Source: an uncultured Bacteroidales bacterium
GTDB taxonomy: Bacteria > Bacteroidota > Bacteroidia > Bacteroidales > Bacteroidaceae
Assembly: GCA_937995875.1 (NCBI GenBank)
Contig: CALKIW010000001.1
Span: forward strand, 1-36,603
Direction: 5' to 3'
DNA: 36,603 nt
This document shows, piece by piece, positions 1-8,824 of the stretch. Both the position numbers and the translations under genes were made by a program. Under the pieces are notes generated by a model that was not told where the DNA came from, ran no database searches, and saw only the letters and a program-made list of their open reading frames with translations. How positions within the stretch are numbered: the stretch's first letter is position 1; the number at the start of each line of letters is the position of its first letter.

Positions 1-49
1 TAGCTATGTACGCCATAGCCTACGGGGCTTCACACGGTGTCTTACACGC

Positions 50-83
50 AAAAGTCCTGCCACATGATTATGGCAGGACTTTT
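50..83. terminator. Hairpin terminator, probably bidirectional
   Basis: A perfect 13-bp inverted repeat (AAAAGTCCTGCCA and TGGCAGGACTTTT) encloses an 8-nt loop. A-run and T-run at the stem edges give a U-tract on either strand. It lies 80 bases past the stop of the M48 protease gene (minus strand), which it would terminate; it may also end a gene arriving from the left outside the window. Confidence 0.75.
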
Positions 84-163
84 AGCTTATCCTCGCTCTC
101 TGCACCTACCCAACAGTGCATGAGACATTACTTCTTTCTTTGGGTGGCAGCCTTTTTTGATGG

Positions 164-1000
164 TTATCTTCCGGATTTCCCGGTTGCCGATTGAGCTGCC
201 CGATAATATTTCATAGCCTCCGGCATTTCTTTTTTCAACGCTGCAATACGCTTAGTATCGGTCGGATGACTGCTCAAGAAATCGCTCCGGTTGCTCTTTC
301 CACTCGACATACGCTGCCAGAATGCGATAGCTTCCTGTGGGTTGTAACCAGCCATAGCTGCAAAGATGAGTCCGATATGGTCGGCCTCTGACTCGTTGTC
401 ACGACTGTATTTCAGGTTAGCAAAAGAGAAGCCTTGCTGAGCTACCATAGAGGCCAAATCGCCAACACCGCTGCCCACCGCACTGTTGAGCACTGATCCA
501 AGAATACTTGTGCCATATTGCTGGCGTATTTGCTTAGACATTTGTTCGGCCGAATGTTTGGCTACAGCATGTGCAATCTCATGTCCGAGCACAATGGCGA
601 GTGCATTTTCGTTCCGAGTATAAGGCAGAAAACCCTCATAAACAACGATCTTGCCACCGGGCATACAGAACGCGTTGGCCTCGTTGCTCTTGACAAGGTT
701 AAACTCCCATGCAAAATTCTTGATTTCGTTGGCAGCACCATTGTTCCGTAAAAAAGTCTCCACAGCAGTAGCCAATCTTTTCCCCACACGCTTCACCATA
801 GCGGTATTGGCAGCGTTCGAAGATAGTGTACTTTTCTTCATTATCTCGCCATACTGCTTGTTGCTCAAGCTCATAACCTCTGCATCACTCACCAACAATG
901 TGTGCTTGCGGCCCGTGATTGGCACTGTCGAGGTGGTGCCACAGGCAGCCATCAGCATGGATGCTGTCAAGGTCATCAAAAAAAACTTAATTTTTTTCAT
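164..1000 (-). CDS. M48-family metalloprotease, lipoprotein
   Basis: A 278-residue zinc endopeptidase of the M48 (Oma1/LoiP/BepA-like) group, expected in the cell envelope for quality control of envelope proteins. Residues 1-20 form a lipoprotein signal peptide ending in a lipobox (LMAAC, Cys20). The zinc-binding HEIAH motif is at residues 140-144 and the third-ligand region (ESEAD) at about 203-207, so the catalytic site looks intact. No C-terminal TPR repeats are present, unlike BepA, so it is a short single-domain form closer to LoiP. It is transcribed alone: the divergent neighbour starts 290 bp away and a hairpin follows its stop. The family call is firm; the substrate is unknown. Confidence 0.93.
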   Translation of the reverse strand: MKKIKFFLMTLTASMLMAACGTTSTVPITGRKHTLLVSDAEVMSLSNKQYGEIMKKSTLSSNAANTAMVKRVGKRLATAVETFLRNNGAANEIKNFAWEFNLVKSNEANAFCMPGGKIVVYEGFLPYTRNENALAIVLGHEIAHAVAKHSAEQMSKQIRQQYGTSILGSVLNSAVGSGVGDLASMVAQQGFSFANLKYSRDNESEADHIGLIFAAMAGYNPQEAIAFWQRMSSGKSNRSDFLSSHPTDTKRIAALKKEMPEAMKYYRAAQSATGKSGR

Positions 1001-1077
1001 TACATATCTTCTGTTTAATTGATATAGAAATAGGTATTGTTCTAATGATGCATACCAACTGTCAATAGCCTACTCTG

Positions 1078-1085
1078 CAAAGTTA
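1078..1085 (-). promoter_or_regulatory. -7 promoter box for the M48 protease gene
   Basis: On the minus strand this reads TAACTTTG, a match to the Bacteroidetes -7 consensus TAnnTTTG, about 78 bases before the ATG. No good TTTG -33 box was found at the usual spacing. Confidence 0.6.
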
Positions 1086-1190
1086 TACATTAAAGACCAT
1101 ATACACTCGTTTCGCGCAACGTTTTTTGTTTTTTTAATGCTTATTCCTGAAAATCTTTGAAGGCTATTCTGAATTTAATCGAATACTCCT

Positions 1191-1198
1191 TAACTTTG
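1191..1198 (+). promoter_or_regulatory. -7 promoter box for the YeiH-like gene
   Basis: TAACTTTG matches the Bacteroidetes TAnnTTTG box. The predicted transcript would have a leader of about 85 nt before the ATG at 1291. The -33 region is weak. Confidence 0.6.
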
Positions 1199-1290
1199 CA
1201 GATAAAACCAGAAGACGATAGTATGATGGCCTAACAGCCTTGTGTCCGAAAGGAAGTATATATACGAAAACAAATAAAAACATATAGAAA

Positions 1291-2325
1291 ATGAAATTAT
1301 CAGAAGAACGTGGCAGCATGCTCCACGGCATACTTTTGATGGCTCTCTTTGCCTGTGCCGCATTTTACATTGGTGAGATGAACTGGGTGAAAGCTTTGTC
1401 GCTTAGCCCCTTGGTAGTGGGTATCATCCTTGGCATGTTGTATGCCAACAGTCTGAGAAACAACCTGCCCGACACTTGGGTGCCGGGTATCACATTCAGC
1501 TCCAAACGCATATTGCGCTTTGGCATTATTCTTTATGGTTTCAAGCTCTCGTTTCAGGATGTCCTGGCCGTGGGCTTTCCGGCTATAGTCATCGATGCCA
1601 TCGTCGTTGTGGTTACAATATTGTTAGGTGTCTTTGTCGGGAGGCTGCTGAAAATGGATCGCAGCATCGCACTGCTCACGGCCTGCGGAAGTGCTATCTG
1701 CGGTGCAGCAGCAGTGATGGGCGTAGACGGTGCCATTCGTCCGAAACCCTATAAAACTGCGGTTGCCGTCGCCACTGTAGTGATTTTCGGAACGCTCTCC
1801 ATGTTTCTCTACCCCATTCTCTACCGCGCAGGCATCTTCAACCTGCCCGTAGACCAGATGGGCATCTTTGCCGGAGCAACGATTCACGAAGTGGCTCACG
1901 TGGTGGGGGCAGGTAATGCGATGGGAACAGCCATCAGCGATTCTGCCATTATCGTGAAAATGATTCGCGTGATGATGCTTGTGCCGGTGTTACTTGTTAT
2001 TGCCTTTATTGTGGCCAAAGACGTTGCGAATCGTGCGGGCGAAGCCGGGAAGGCCAAGATCAACATCCCTTGGTTTGCCATACTTTTCCTTGTCGTCATC
2101 GGATTCAATTCACTCGATCTATTGTCCGAAAACGTAGTGGAGTTCATTAACACCCTCGACACATTCCTCCTCACTATGGCCATGACCGCCTTAGGTGCCG
2201 AGACCAGTATCGACAAGTTTAAGAAAGCCGGCTTCAAGCCTTTTCTTCTGGCAGCCATTCTCTATGCCTGGCTTGTCGGCGGGGGCTATTGTCTGGCTAA
2301 GTACCTCGTGCCTGTGTTGGTATGA
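1291..2325 (+). CDS. YeiH/UPF0324-family membrane permease (putative sulfate exporter family)
   Basis: A 344-residue polytopic inner-membrane protein with about ten hydrophobic segments spread over its whole length. The family signatures are visible: a Gly/Ala-rich stretch (ACGSAICGAAAVMGVDGA) near residue 130-147 and GATIHEVAHVVGAGNAMG around residue 195-212. The family is often labelled putative sulfate exporter, but this substrate is not proven for most members. Length and ends fit the family. It has its own promoter box and no close downstream partner, as the nitrilase-like gene has a separate promoter. The family call is firm; the transported substrate is open. Confidence 0.9.
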   Translation: MKLSEERGSMLHGILLMALFACAAFYIGEMNWVKALSLSPLVVGIILGMLYANSLRNNLPDTWVPGITFSSKRILRFGIILYGFKLSFQDVLAVGFPAIVIDAIVVVVTILLGVFVGRLLKMDRSIALLTACGSAICGAAAVMGVDGAIRPKPYKTAVAVATVVIFGTLSMFLYPILYRAGIFNLPVDQMGIFAGATIHEVAHVVGAGNAMGTAISDSAIIVKMIRVMMLVPVLLVIAFIVAKDVANRAGEAGKAKINIPWFAILFLVVIGFNSLDLLSENVVEFINTLDTFLLTMAMTALGAETSIDKFKKAGFKPFLLAAILYAWLVGGGYCLAKYLVPVLV

Positions 2326-2426
2326 TCAGTCGGAACTTTGATTTGCTAACTGCCGACAGATAGTGGTGGATAGATTACATTAAGCGGGCAACGCGTGGAC
2401 AAACTAACAAATATTAGCCGTTTTTG

Positions 2427-2457
2427 TTGTTAAATAGGAAACATTTTAGTACTTTTG
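2427..2457 (+). promoter_or_regulatory. Promoter for the nitrilase-family gene
   Basis: TTG at 2427-2429 is followed after 20 nt by TACTTTTG at 2450-2457, close to the Bacteroidetes TTTG-N19-21-TAnnTTTG layout. A transcript starting near 2464 would place the ATG at 2488 about 24 nt in. Confidence 0.6.
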
Positions 2458-2487
2458 CTTTCAAAATGAAAACCTCGTGTGAACAAG

Positions 2488-3246
2488 ATGAAAGTAACGA
2501 TACTACAAACAGATATGGTGTGGGCTAACCCACAGGAAAACATCAAGAACATAACACAACTGCATCGCAAGAATCCAGGAGCCGACCTATATGTGTTGCC
2601 GGAGATGTTTTCCACCGGCTTTGCCACCCAGCCCGAAGGCATTGCCGAGAGCGATTGCCTATCGCTGAACTGGATGAAAGCAGAGGCCCGTAAGCAGAAT
2701 TGTGCCATTGCCGGGAGTGTAGCTACCGAAGAGAACGGGAAATATTATAATCGCTTTTACTTTGTATTCCCCGATGGTAGCGAAAAACATTACGACAAAC
2801 ACCACCTCTTTACATATGGCGGAGAGGACAAACACTTTACAGCCGGACAGGAACGTGTGATTGTTGAGTATCAGGGATTTCGCATCCTCCTGCAGGTTTG
2901 CTATGATTTGCGTTTTCCGACATTCAGTCGCAACCATAAAGACTATGATATGGCAATCTATGTTGCCAGTTGGCCAACCATTCGCTTGAATGCTTGGACC
3001 ACACTGCTCCATGCCCGTGCCATCGAAAACCAATGCTACATTATCGGCGTAAACCGCACGGGAGACGATCCTTCGTGCAGCTATAGCGGAGGCAGCGAAA
3101 TCATAGACCCATGGGGCAACACCATCGTGGAATGTGAACGAAACAAGGCTGACACGGCTACAGCAGAACTCGACATGGAGCCTCTGTTGAAGTTCAGGCA
3201 GCAATTTCCGGTGCTTGAGGATAGTGATGGAATTTTAAAAAGATAA
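2488..3246 (+). CDS. Carbon-nitrogen hydrolase (nitrilase family), probable omega-amidase
   Basis: A 252-residue cytosolic hydrolase of the nitrilase superfamily. The Glu-Lys-Cys triad is intact: Glu39 in VLPEMFSTGF, Lys104 in YDKHHLF and Cys138 in LLQVCYDLRFP. The sequence resembles YafV/Nit2-type omega-amidases, which deaminate 2-oxoglutaramate and 2-oxosuccinamate formed by glutamine or asparagine transamination. The frame opens at a GTG at 2479, but the ATG at 2488 (MKVTILQTD) is the better start because family members begin there. A pathway link to the aminotransferase cluster just downstream is possible but only inferred. It ends about 78 bp before iorA. Confidence 0.9.
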   Translation: MKVTILQTDMVWANPQENIKNITQLHRKNPGADLYVLPEMFSTGFATQPEGIAESDCLSLNWMKAEARKQNCAIAGSVATEENGKYYNRFYFVFPDGSEKHYDKHHLFTYGGEDKHFTAGQERVIVEYQGFRILLQVCYDLRFPTFSRNHKDYDMAIYVASWPTIRLNAWTTLLHARAIENQCYIIGVNRTGDDPSCSYSGGSEIIDPWGNTIVECERNKADTATAELDMEPLLKFRQQFPVLEDSDGILKR

Positions 3247-3324
3247 GGAAAGAATGGAAGGAACGTAAGACGAGTGCTGATTTCCGGCACTATCCCAAGT
3301 AAAAATGTACAAAAACAAAATATC

Positions 3325-4920
3325 ATGACAGAAAAGAAACTATTGCTCGGTGATGAAGCCATCGCCCTGGGAGCCCTGCATGCGGGTCTTTCGGGAGTAT
3401 ATGCTTATCCGGGCACTCCATCAACGGAGATTACAGAGTTTATTCAGAACAGTCCGCTCGCCAAAGAACGCGACATTCACAGCCGCTGGTGTACCAACGA
3501 AAAGACAGCCATGGAAGCCGCTTTGGGTATGTCGTATGCGGGCAAGCGCGCACTGGTCTGCATGAAACACGTGGGAATGAACGTGTGTGCCGATGCCTTT
3601 GTAAACTCTGCCATCACCGGAGTGAACGGTGGTCTCATCGTGTTGGTGGCCGATGACCCTTCGATGCACTCCTCACAGAACGAGCAAGACAGCCGTTTCT
3701 ATGGTAAATTTGCCATGATACCCATCTTTGAACCAAGCAACCAGCAGGAATGTTACGATGTCATAGAAGATGCATTCCGTATGTCGGAGGCCATCAAGCT
3801 GCCCATTCTTGTGCGGCTTGTCACACGTTTGGCTCATTCGCGTGCGTCTGTAACCATTAGAAACAATGTTTCAGACACCAACGGTCTGAATCCCGACGAA
3901 GGTAAGCACTGGGTGCTTCTGCCCGCCATTGCCCGTCGAAATTATATCACTCTGCTCGATAAGCAGCCGGACATGGAAGCCCAAGCAGAAGCCTCTGCCT
4001 ATAATCGCTTGGAAGTGGCAGACGGTAAGGGCATGGGCGTCATTGCCAGTGGTATTGCTTACAACTATGTGAAAGAATGTAATCCAACAGGGGTGTCGGC
4101 CATCTTGAAGCTCAGTCAATACCCCCTCCCCAAACAGCAGATCGAGAAACTCGCTGTCATGAGCGACCGTATTCTGGTGGTAGAAGATGGGCAACCATTT
4201 GTGGAAGAAGGCATCAAGGGCCTGCTCGGCAAAGATTACGAAGTTTGCGGGCGTTTGACGGGCGCCCTGCCACGCACAGGTGAGCTCACTCCCGACAACG
4301 TGGGGAAAGCGCTCGGCAAGGAAAACAATTTGCCGTTCGATACGATAGAAGATGTTGTAGGCCGTCCCCCAGCACTCTGTCAGGGCTGCGGGCACCGTGA
4401 CGTGTACACCGCCTTGAACGAAGTGGCCGCCGAATATAAAGGAGCACGCATCTTCGGAGACATCGGATGCTACACGCTCGGAGCGTTGCCCCCCTTTCAG
4501 TCTATATCCAGCTGCGTGGACATGGGAGCCAGCATCACGATGGCCAAGGGTGCAGCAGATGCCGGTTTGTTCCCTGCCATTGCCGTGATTGGGGACTCGA
4601 CATTTACCCATAGCGGAATGACCGGTCTTCTGGATGCCGTCAATGACCATTCGAATATCACCATCGTTATTTCCGACAACCTCACCACCGCAATGACCGG
4701 AGGTCAGGACTCGGCCGGCACCAATAAGTTTGAAGCTATCTGTTTGGGGCTTGGCGTGGAGCCGGAACACGTGCGTGTGGTTGTGCCTCTGGCTAAAAAC
4801 ATGCCTGAAATCACAAAGATACTGCGTGAAGAAATAGAATACAACGGTGTGAGTGTTATCATTCCACGACGCGAATGTATACAGACTTTAAAAAGAAAAA
4901 CCCGCAAGGCGAAAAAGTAA
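3325..4920 (+). CDS. iorA: Indolepyruvate ferredoxin oxidoreductase, alpha subunit (short form)
   Basis: Alpha subunit (531 aa) of the enzyme that oxidatively decarboxylates aryl pyruvates (indolepyruvate, phenylpyruvate) to aryl-acetyl-CoA while reducing ferredoxin. The N-terminal pyrimidine domain starts at GDEAIALGALHAG. The C-terminal TPP domain begins with CQGCGHRDVY and carries the GDSTFTHSG diphosphate-binding loop. The open frame extends upstream to a GTG at 3274, but the ATG at 3325 (MTEKKLLLGDEA) fits the family. Archaeal IorA proteins continue into a C-terminal ferredoxin-like domain with two [4Fe-4S] clusters; here the protein stops in a Lys/Arg-rich tail with no CxxCxxCxxxCP motif. 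The gene is 4 nt from iorB. Confidence 0.93.
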   Translation: MTEKKLLLGDEAIALGALHAGLSGVYAYPGTPSTEITEFIQNSPLAKERDIHSRWCTNEKTAMEAALGMSYAGKRALVCMKHVGMNVCADAFVNSAITGVNGGLIVLVADDPSMHSSQNEQDSRFYGKFAMIPIFEPSNQQECYDVIEDAFRMSEAIKLPILVRLVTRLAHSRASVTIRNNVSDTNGLNPDEGKHWVLLPAIARRNYITLLDKQPDMEAQAEASAYNRLEVADGKGMGVIASGIAYNYVKECNPTGVSAILKLSQYPLPKQQIEKLAVMSDRILVVEDGQPFVEEGIKGLLGKDYEVCGRLTGALPRTGELTPDNVGKALGKENNLPFDTIEDVVGRPPALCQGCGHRDVYTALNEVAAEYKGARIFGDIGCYTLGALPPFQSISSCVDMGASITMAKGAADAGLFPAIAVIGDSTFTHSGMTGLLDAVNDHSNITIVISDNLTTAMTGGQDSAGTNKFEAICLGLGVEPEHVRVVVPLAKNMPEITKILREEIEYNGVSVIIPRRECIQTLKRKTRKAKK

Positions 4921-4924
4921 AGAC

Positions 4925-5494
4925 ATGAAAAAGAACATTATACTTGCCGGCGTTGGAGGACAGGGAATTCTCTCTATCGCAACGGTCATCGGAGAAGCAG
5001 CCACAAAGGCTAACTTATACTTGAAACAGGCAGAAGTACACGGCATGAGCCAGCGTGGCGGTGACGTGCAGAGTAACCTAAGACTGAGCACGGAAGAAAT
5101 TTACAGCGACCTTATTCCACAAGGAGAGGCCGATCTCATCATCGCCATGGAGCCTATGGAAGCCTTGCGCTACGTACCTTATTTGAATAAGGATGGGTGG
5201 GTGATTACATCGTCGGAGCCATTTATCAACATTCCCAACTATCCCGAAGAACAAAAGGTTGCCGACGATTTAAAGAAGCTGCCCCATGTAAAAGCCTTGC
5301 CCATCAACAGTATTGCCAAAGAAAACAACGCTCCCAGAAGTGCCAACATGGTGTTACTGGGCATGGCTGCCGACGCAATCGGCATCGTGTCACCAAGCGA
5401 CCTGCGCGAAGCTATCGGGCGCATCTTCGCGAAGAAAGGTGAACGCGTTGTAGAAGATAACTATAAAGCTTTTGACATTGGACTGAAAGGATAA
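4925..5494 (+). CDS. iorB: Indolepyruvate ferredoxin oxidoreductase, beta subunit
   Basis: A 189-residue partner of IorA, built on the gamma domain of 2-oxoacid:ferredoxin oxidoreductases. The diagnostic N-terminus (ILAGVGGQGILSIATVIGEA) and the HGMSQRGGDVQSNLR motif are both present. Length is normal for the subunit. It sits 4 nt after iorA and 2 nt before the aminotransferase, so the three are almost certainly cotranscribed and translationally linked. No iron-sulfur motif is seen here either, so the ferredoxin-docking module absent from IorA is not supplied by this subunit. Confidence 0.93.
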   Translation: MKKNIILAGVGGQGILSIATVIGEAATKANLYLKQAEVHGMSQRGGDVQSNLRLSTEEIYSDLIPQGEADLIIAMEPMEALRYVPYLNKDGWVITSSEPFINIPNYPEEQKVADDLKKLPHVKALPINSIAKENNAPRSANMVLLGMAADAIGIVSPSDLREAIGRIFAKKGERVVEDNYKAFDIGLKG

Positions 5495-5496
5495 AG

Positions 5497-6804
5497 ATGA
5501 AAATATTTAGTGAAGACATTGTCAAAGAGGCTTGTGAACACTCGCACGTAGCCGACCTTACGCACGCCACCATCGGCGAAACCCTACTCGTCGCTCAATA
5601 TTTAGAGAAAAAAACGGGCATCCCCTTTATTCGCATGGATCAGGGATCGCCGGGATTGCCGGTCAATCGGTTTGGAGTTGAAGCCGAAAAAGCGGCTTTG
5701 GAACGAGGTGTGGGCAGCCAATACCCAGCGGCATCGGGTGTGAAAGAGTTGAAAGATGCAGCCCACGAATTTGTCAAAGCATTTATCAATGTGGATATCA
5801 GCGCACGTAGTTGTGTGCCGACAACGGGTAGCGTGGCCGGGAGTTTCGGCGCGTTCATTGCTACGACACAGCGTATTCCCGGTAAAAACAAAGTGTTGTT
5901 CATCGATCCGGGCTTCCCTATTCAGAAATCTCAACTGCGCATCTTAGGCATCGAATGGCAAGAGTTTGATATTTATCCATATCGTGGAGAGAAGCTCCGT
6001 GCTAAGTTGGAAGCGCAGCTTAAGGATGGCGACGTGGCTGCAATCGTATATTCCAACCCCAACAATCCTGCGTGGATTTGCTTGGAAGAGAGCGAATTGC
6101 AGGTGATTGGAGAGCTTGCAACGAAGTACGATGCAGTGGTGATGGAGGATCTGGCCTATTTCTGCATGGACTACCGCCACGATCTTGGGCACCCCTATGA
6201 GCCACCATACTTGCCCACCGTTGCACGATACACCGACAATTACATACTTTTGCTTTCGGCAAGCAAGATATTCAGCTATGCCGGTCAGCGCATAGCTCTG
6301 GTATGCATCAGCGACAAACTTTTCGACACTTACTATCCGGCCTTGCAGGAGCGCTATCACGACGCAGGCGTGTTTGGCAGTACTTTTATTGCCGAAATAC
6401 TCTACATGATTACCAGTGGATGTACCGCCTCGACCCAATACGGATATGCCGAGATGCTCCGCTTAAGCTGCGAGGGAAAGATTAACTTTGTGGAGGACAC
6501 GCGAGAATATGAGCGTCGTGCCAAAAAAATGAAGGAAATTTTCTGTCGTCATGGCTTCAAGATAGTCTATGACCGTGATGTTACTGATGTTGTTGGCGAC
6601 GGTTTCTTCTTCACACTGGGCTTCCCCGGAATGTCAGGAGGACAACTTGCCAAAGAATTGATACACTATGGCGTGAGCAGCATCTCTCTCGACACCACCG
6701 GAAGCCATCAGGAGGGCGTTCGCGCCTGCACCAGTCGGATGCGTGACGAGCTCTATACCGTTCTTGACGAACGCATGAAACAATTTAAAGAAGACCATGC
6801 CTGA
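5497..6804 (+). CDS. Class I/II pyridoxal-phosphate aminotransferase, probably aromatic
   Basis: A 435-residue fold-type I aminotransferase. The PLP-lysine motif is clear: SASKIFSYAGQRIA (Lys, then Gly-x-Arg), with NPNNPAW and the MEDLAYF aspartate region upstream of it. It starts 2 nt after iorB. An aminotransferase in an IOR operon suggests it makes the 2-oxo acid (indolepyruvate, phenylpyruvate or hydroxyphenylpyruvate) that IorAB consumes. The fold and chemistry are firm; aromatic specificity is inferred from context. A 120-bp gap follows before paaK, with no terminator visible. Confidence 0.9.
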   Translation: MKIFSEDIVKEACEHSHVADLTHATIGETLLVAQYLEKKTGIPFIRMDQGSPGLPVNRFGVEAEKAALERGVGSQYPAASGVKELKDAAHEFVKAFINVDISARSCVPTTGSVAGSFGAFIATTQRIPGKNKVLFIDPGFPIQKSQLRILGIEWQEFDIYPYRGEKLRAKLEAQLKDGDVAAIVYSNPNNPAWICLEESELQVIGELATKYDAVVMEDLAYFCMDYRHDLGHPYEPPYLPTVARYTDNYILLLSASKIFSYAGQRIALVCISDKLFDTYYPALQERYHDAGVFGSTFIAEILYMITSGCTASTQYGYAEMLRLSCEGKINFVEDTREYERRAKKMKEIFCRHGFKIVYDRDVTDVVGDGFFFTLGFPGMSGGQLAKELIHYGVSSISLDTTGSHQEGVRACTSRMRDELYTVLDERMKQFKEDHA

Positions 6805-6924
6805 TGTTTGAAATTCAGAGTAAAGCATGATGAATGAAGCATGGAAGCTGTCGGCCTTTGCATTTAACCATTCATGCAAATCTCCCAACTCAAAATTCGA
6901 AGTACACATTCCCAAAACAAGATT

Positions 6925-8247
6925 ATGGATTACTCCCCATATTTCAACCCCGAACTGGAGACTTTGACACGTCCCGAAATAGAAGCCTTGCAGTTGGAAC
7001 GGTTGCAGAAAACCGTTGCCCACTGCATGAACTCCGAATTCTATCGCAAACGTTTTGAAGCTGCCGGCATCAAGCCGGAAGACATCAAAACGCTCGAAGA
7101 CATACACAAAATTCCCTTGACCACCAAGCAAGACCTGCGCGATACCTACCCTTTCGGAATTGCATCTGTACCCCTTCGCGACTGCGTTCGGTTACACTCG
7201 TCGAGCGGAACAACAGGAAATCCCACCGTTATATTGCATACCCAACGCGACCTTGAACAATGGGGCAATGCTGTAGCACGCTGTTTGTGGATGGTGGGTG
7301 CTCGTCCCGAAGATGTGTTTCAAAACACTTCAGGCTATGGAATGTTCACCGGCGGATTAGGATTTCAGTATGGTGCCGAGAAATTGGGAATGCTCACCGT
7401 GCCCGCTGCCGCCGGAAACACGAAGCGGCAAATCAAGTTTATGACCGACTTCGGCACTACTGTCGTACACGCTATTCCCAGCTATGCCACCCGCATATAC
7501 GAAGTGATGCAACAGGAAGGAGTTGATCCGAAGAAAGATACCCAACTGAAAATTCTTGCCATTGGCGCAGAACCCCACAGCGACGAACAACGCAAACGTA
7601 TCGAAAACATGCTTGGCGTAAAGGCCTACAACTCTTTCGGAATGTCGGAAATGTGTGGGCCGGGCGTTGCCTTTGAGTGTCAGGAGCAAAACGGCATGCA
7701 TATATGGGAAGACTATTATCTGGTGGAAATTCTCAATCCCGACACCTTAGAGCCCGTGCCCGATGGCGAGATGGGCGAACTGGTACTGACCACACTCAAT
7801 CGCGAGGCCATGCCGTTATTGCGTTATCGCACACGAGACCTCACCCGAATTATCCCCGGCGAATGTCCCTGTGGGCGTCACCACCGGCGCATCGACCGTA
7901 TGCGCGGTCGGACAGACGATATGATTGTATTGAAGGGTGTCAATATATTCCCCATACAGATCGAGCAAATTCTCATGCAGTTTAAGGAATTGGGCAGCAA
8001 CTATCTCATCACGCTGCATACTGAAGAAAGCAATGATGCCATGACCGTTGAGGTTGAATTGGGACAAGACCTCACAGACGATTATACGGTTTTACAACGG
8101 CTTACGCATAACATCGCCCGTGCCCTGCACGACGAAATACTGCTCACTCCTCACGTCAAGTTATTGCCGTCGGGCACACTGCCCACATCTGATGGGAAAG
8201 CCATACGGGTTGTTGATAAGCGTGCTTTCCTCTGCGATGACAAATAA
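6925..8247 (+). CDS. paaK: Phenylacetate-CoA ligase
   Basis: A 440-residue AMP-forming acyl-CoA ligase of the adenylate-forming superfamily, PaaK type. The P-loop-like SSSGTTGNPTV is at about residues 92-102. SFGMSEMCGPGVA and YRTRDLTR are the later adenylation motifs, and RTDDMIVLKGVNIFP is the PaaK C-terminal hinge signature. The open frame reaches to 6874, but MDYSPYFNPELETL at 6925 matches the usual start. Next to IorAB it could either activate aryl-acetates or, run in reverse, help convert aryl-acetyl-CoA to the acid with ATP formation, as ADP-forming synthetases do in archaea. The family is sure; direction of use is inference. Confidence 0.93.
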   Translation: MDYSPYFNPELETLTRPEIEALQLERLQKTVAHCMNSEFYRKRFEAAGIKPEDIKTLEDIHKIPLTTKQDLRDTYPFGIASVPLRDCVRLHSSSGTTGNPTVILHTQRDLEQWGNAVARCLWMVGARPEDVFQNTSGYGMFTGGLGFQYGAEKLGMLTVPAAAGNTKRQIKFMTDFGTTVVHAIPSYATRIYEVMQQEGVDPKKDTQLKILAIGAEPHSDEQRKRIENMLGVKAYNSFGMSEMCGPGVAFECQEQNGMHIWEDYYLVEILNPDTLEPVPDGEMGELVLTTLNREAMPLLRYRTRDLTRIIPGECPCGRHHRRIDRMRGRTDDMIVLKGVNIFPIQIEQILMQFKELGSNYLITLHTEESNDAMTVEVELGQDLTDDYTVLQRLTHNIARALHDEILLTPHVKLLPSGTLPTSDGKAIRVVDKRAFLCDDK

Positions 8248-8395
8248 TCATGGTTAAACTCAGAGGTTAGAGATTCATGCCACCTCTGCACAACTCTCTT
8301 TCCGGTCAGCCCAGACCTTTTCCCGACAAGGTGCTTATAGTAATCTGGGAGCAAAGTTATAACCTCTGTATTCAAAGTTCATAAACAATACAATT

Positions 8396-8824
8396 ATGGT
8401 AACTCAATTATCCATCTTCATACAAAACACGAAGGGAACACTCGAAAAGGTGCTCCGACTCTTTAAAAACTCACAGATACAGATCATAACAACCACATTG
8501 GCCGACACACAAGACTTCGGCATCTTTCGTGTCATCTGTTCTGACCCGGAACGGGCATTCCTCGTATTAAAGGAGGCCGGTATCACCGCCACGCTCACCC
8601 AAGTGCAGGCCGTTGGTTTAGACAACACTCCGGGACAGGCCGCCGACGCGTTAGAAATCTTTGCTGCCGCCGATATAGAAATCAGTTATCTGTATTCTTT
8701 CCTATTGAAAAACAAAGGAATACTCATTTTCAAAACAGACAACAGGCAACGGGCTGACGAAATTATCAAACAGCATCAGCTCACAACATTGAACGACTGT
8801 GACTTATTAAAATTGGCTGAATGA
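8396..8824 (+). CDS. Tandem ACT-domain protein (amino acid sensor)
   Basis: A 142-residue cytosolic protein made of two ACT domains, about residues 1-70 and 71-142, with no catalytic domain. The first begins TQLSIFIQNTKGTLEKVLRLF, typical of the ACT beta-alpha-beta start. ACT pairs of this kind bind amino acids. Genes for such proteins often lie next to PaaK-type ligases, as here. A role as sensor of aromatic or branched-chain amino acids for this pathway is likely but inferred. Its stop overlaps the next start (ATGA, 4-nt overlap), so it is translationally coupled to the thioesterase gene. Confidence 0.88.
   Translation: MVTQLSIFIQNTKGTLEKVLRLFKNSQIQIITTTLADTQDFGIFRVICSDPERAFLVLKEAGITATLTQVQAVGLDNTPGQAADALEIFAAADIEISYLYSFLLKNKGILIFKTDNRQRADEIIKQHQLTTLNDCDLLKLAE

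Noticed and set aside
3871..4770. A 299-codon open frame on the minus strand inside iorA
   Set aside because: It lies wholly opposite a well-recognised gene; its Cys/His/Gly-rich product has no family look. It is a codon-bias shadow.
8352..8359. A minus-strand TAACTTTG box between paaK and the ACT gene as an antisense promoter
   Set aside because: There is no -33 box at the right spacing and no minus-strand gene follows; a chance match to a short consensus is likely.
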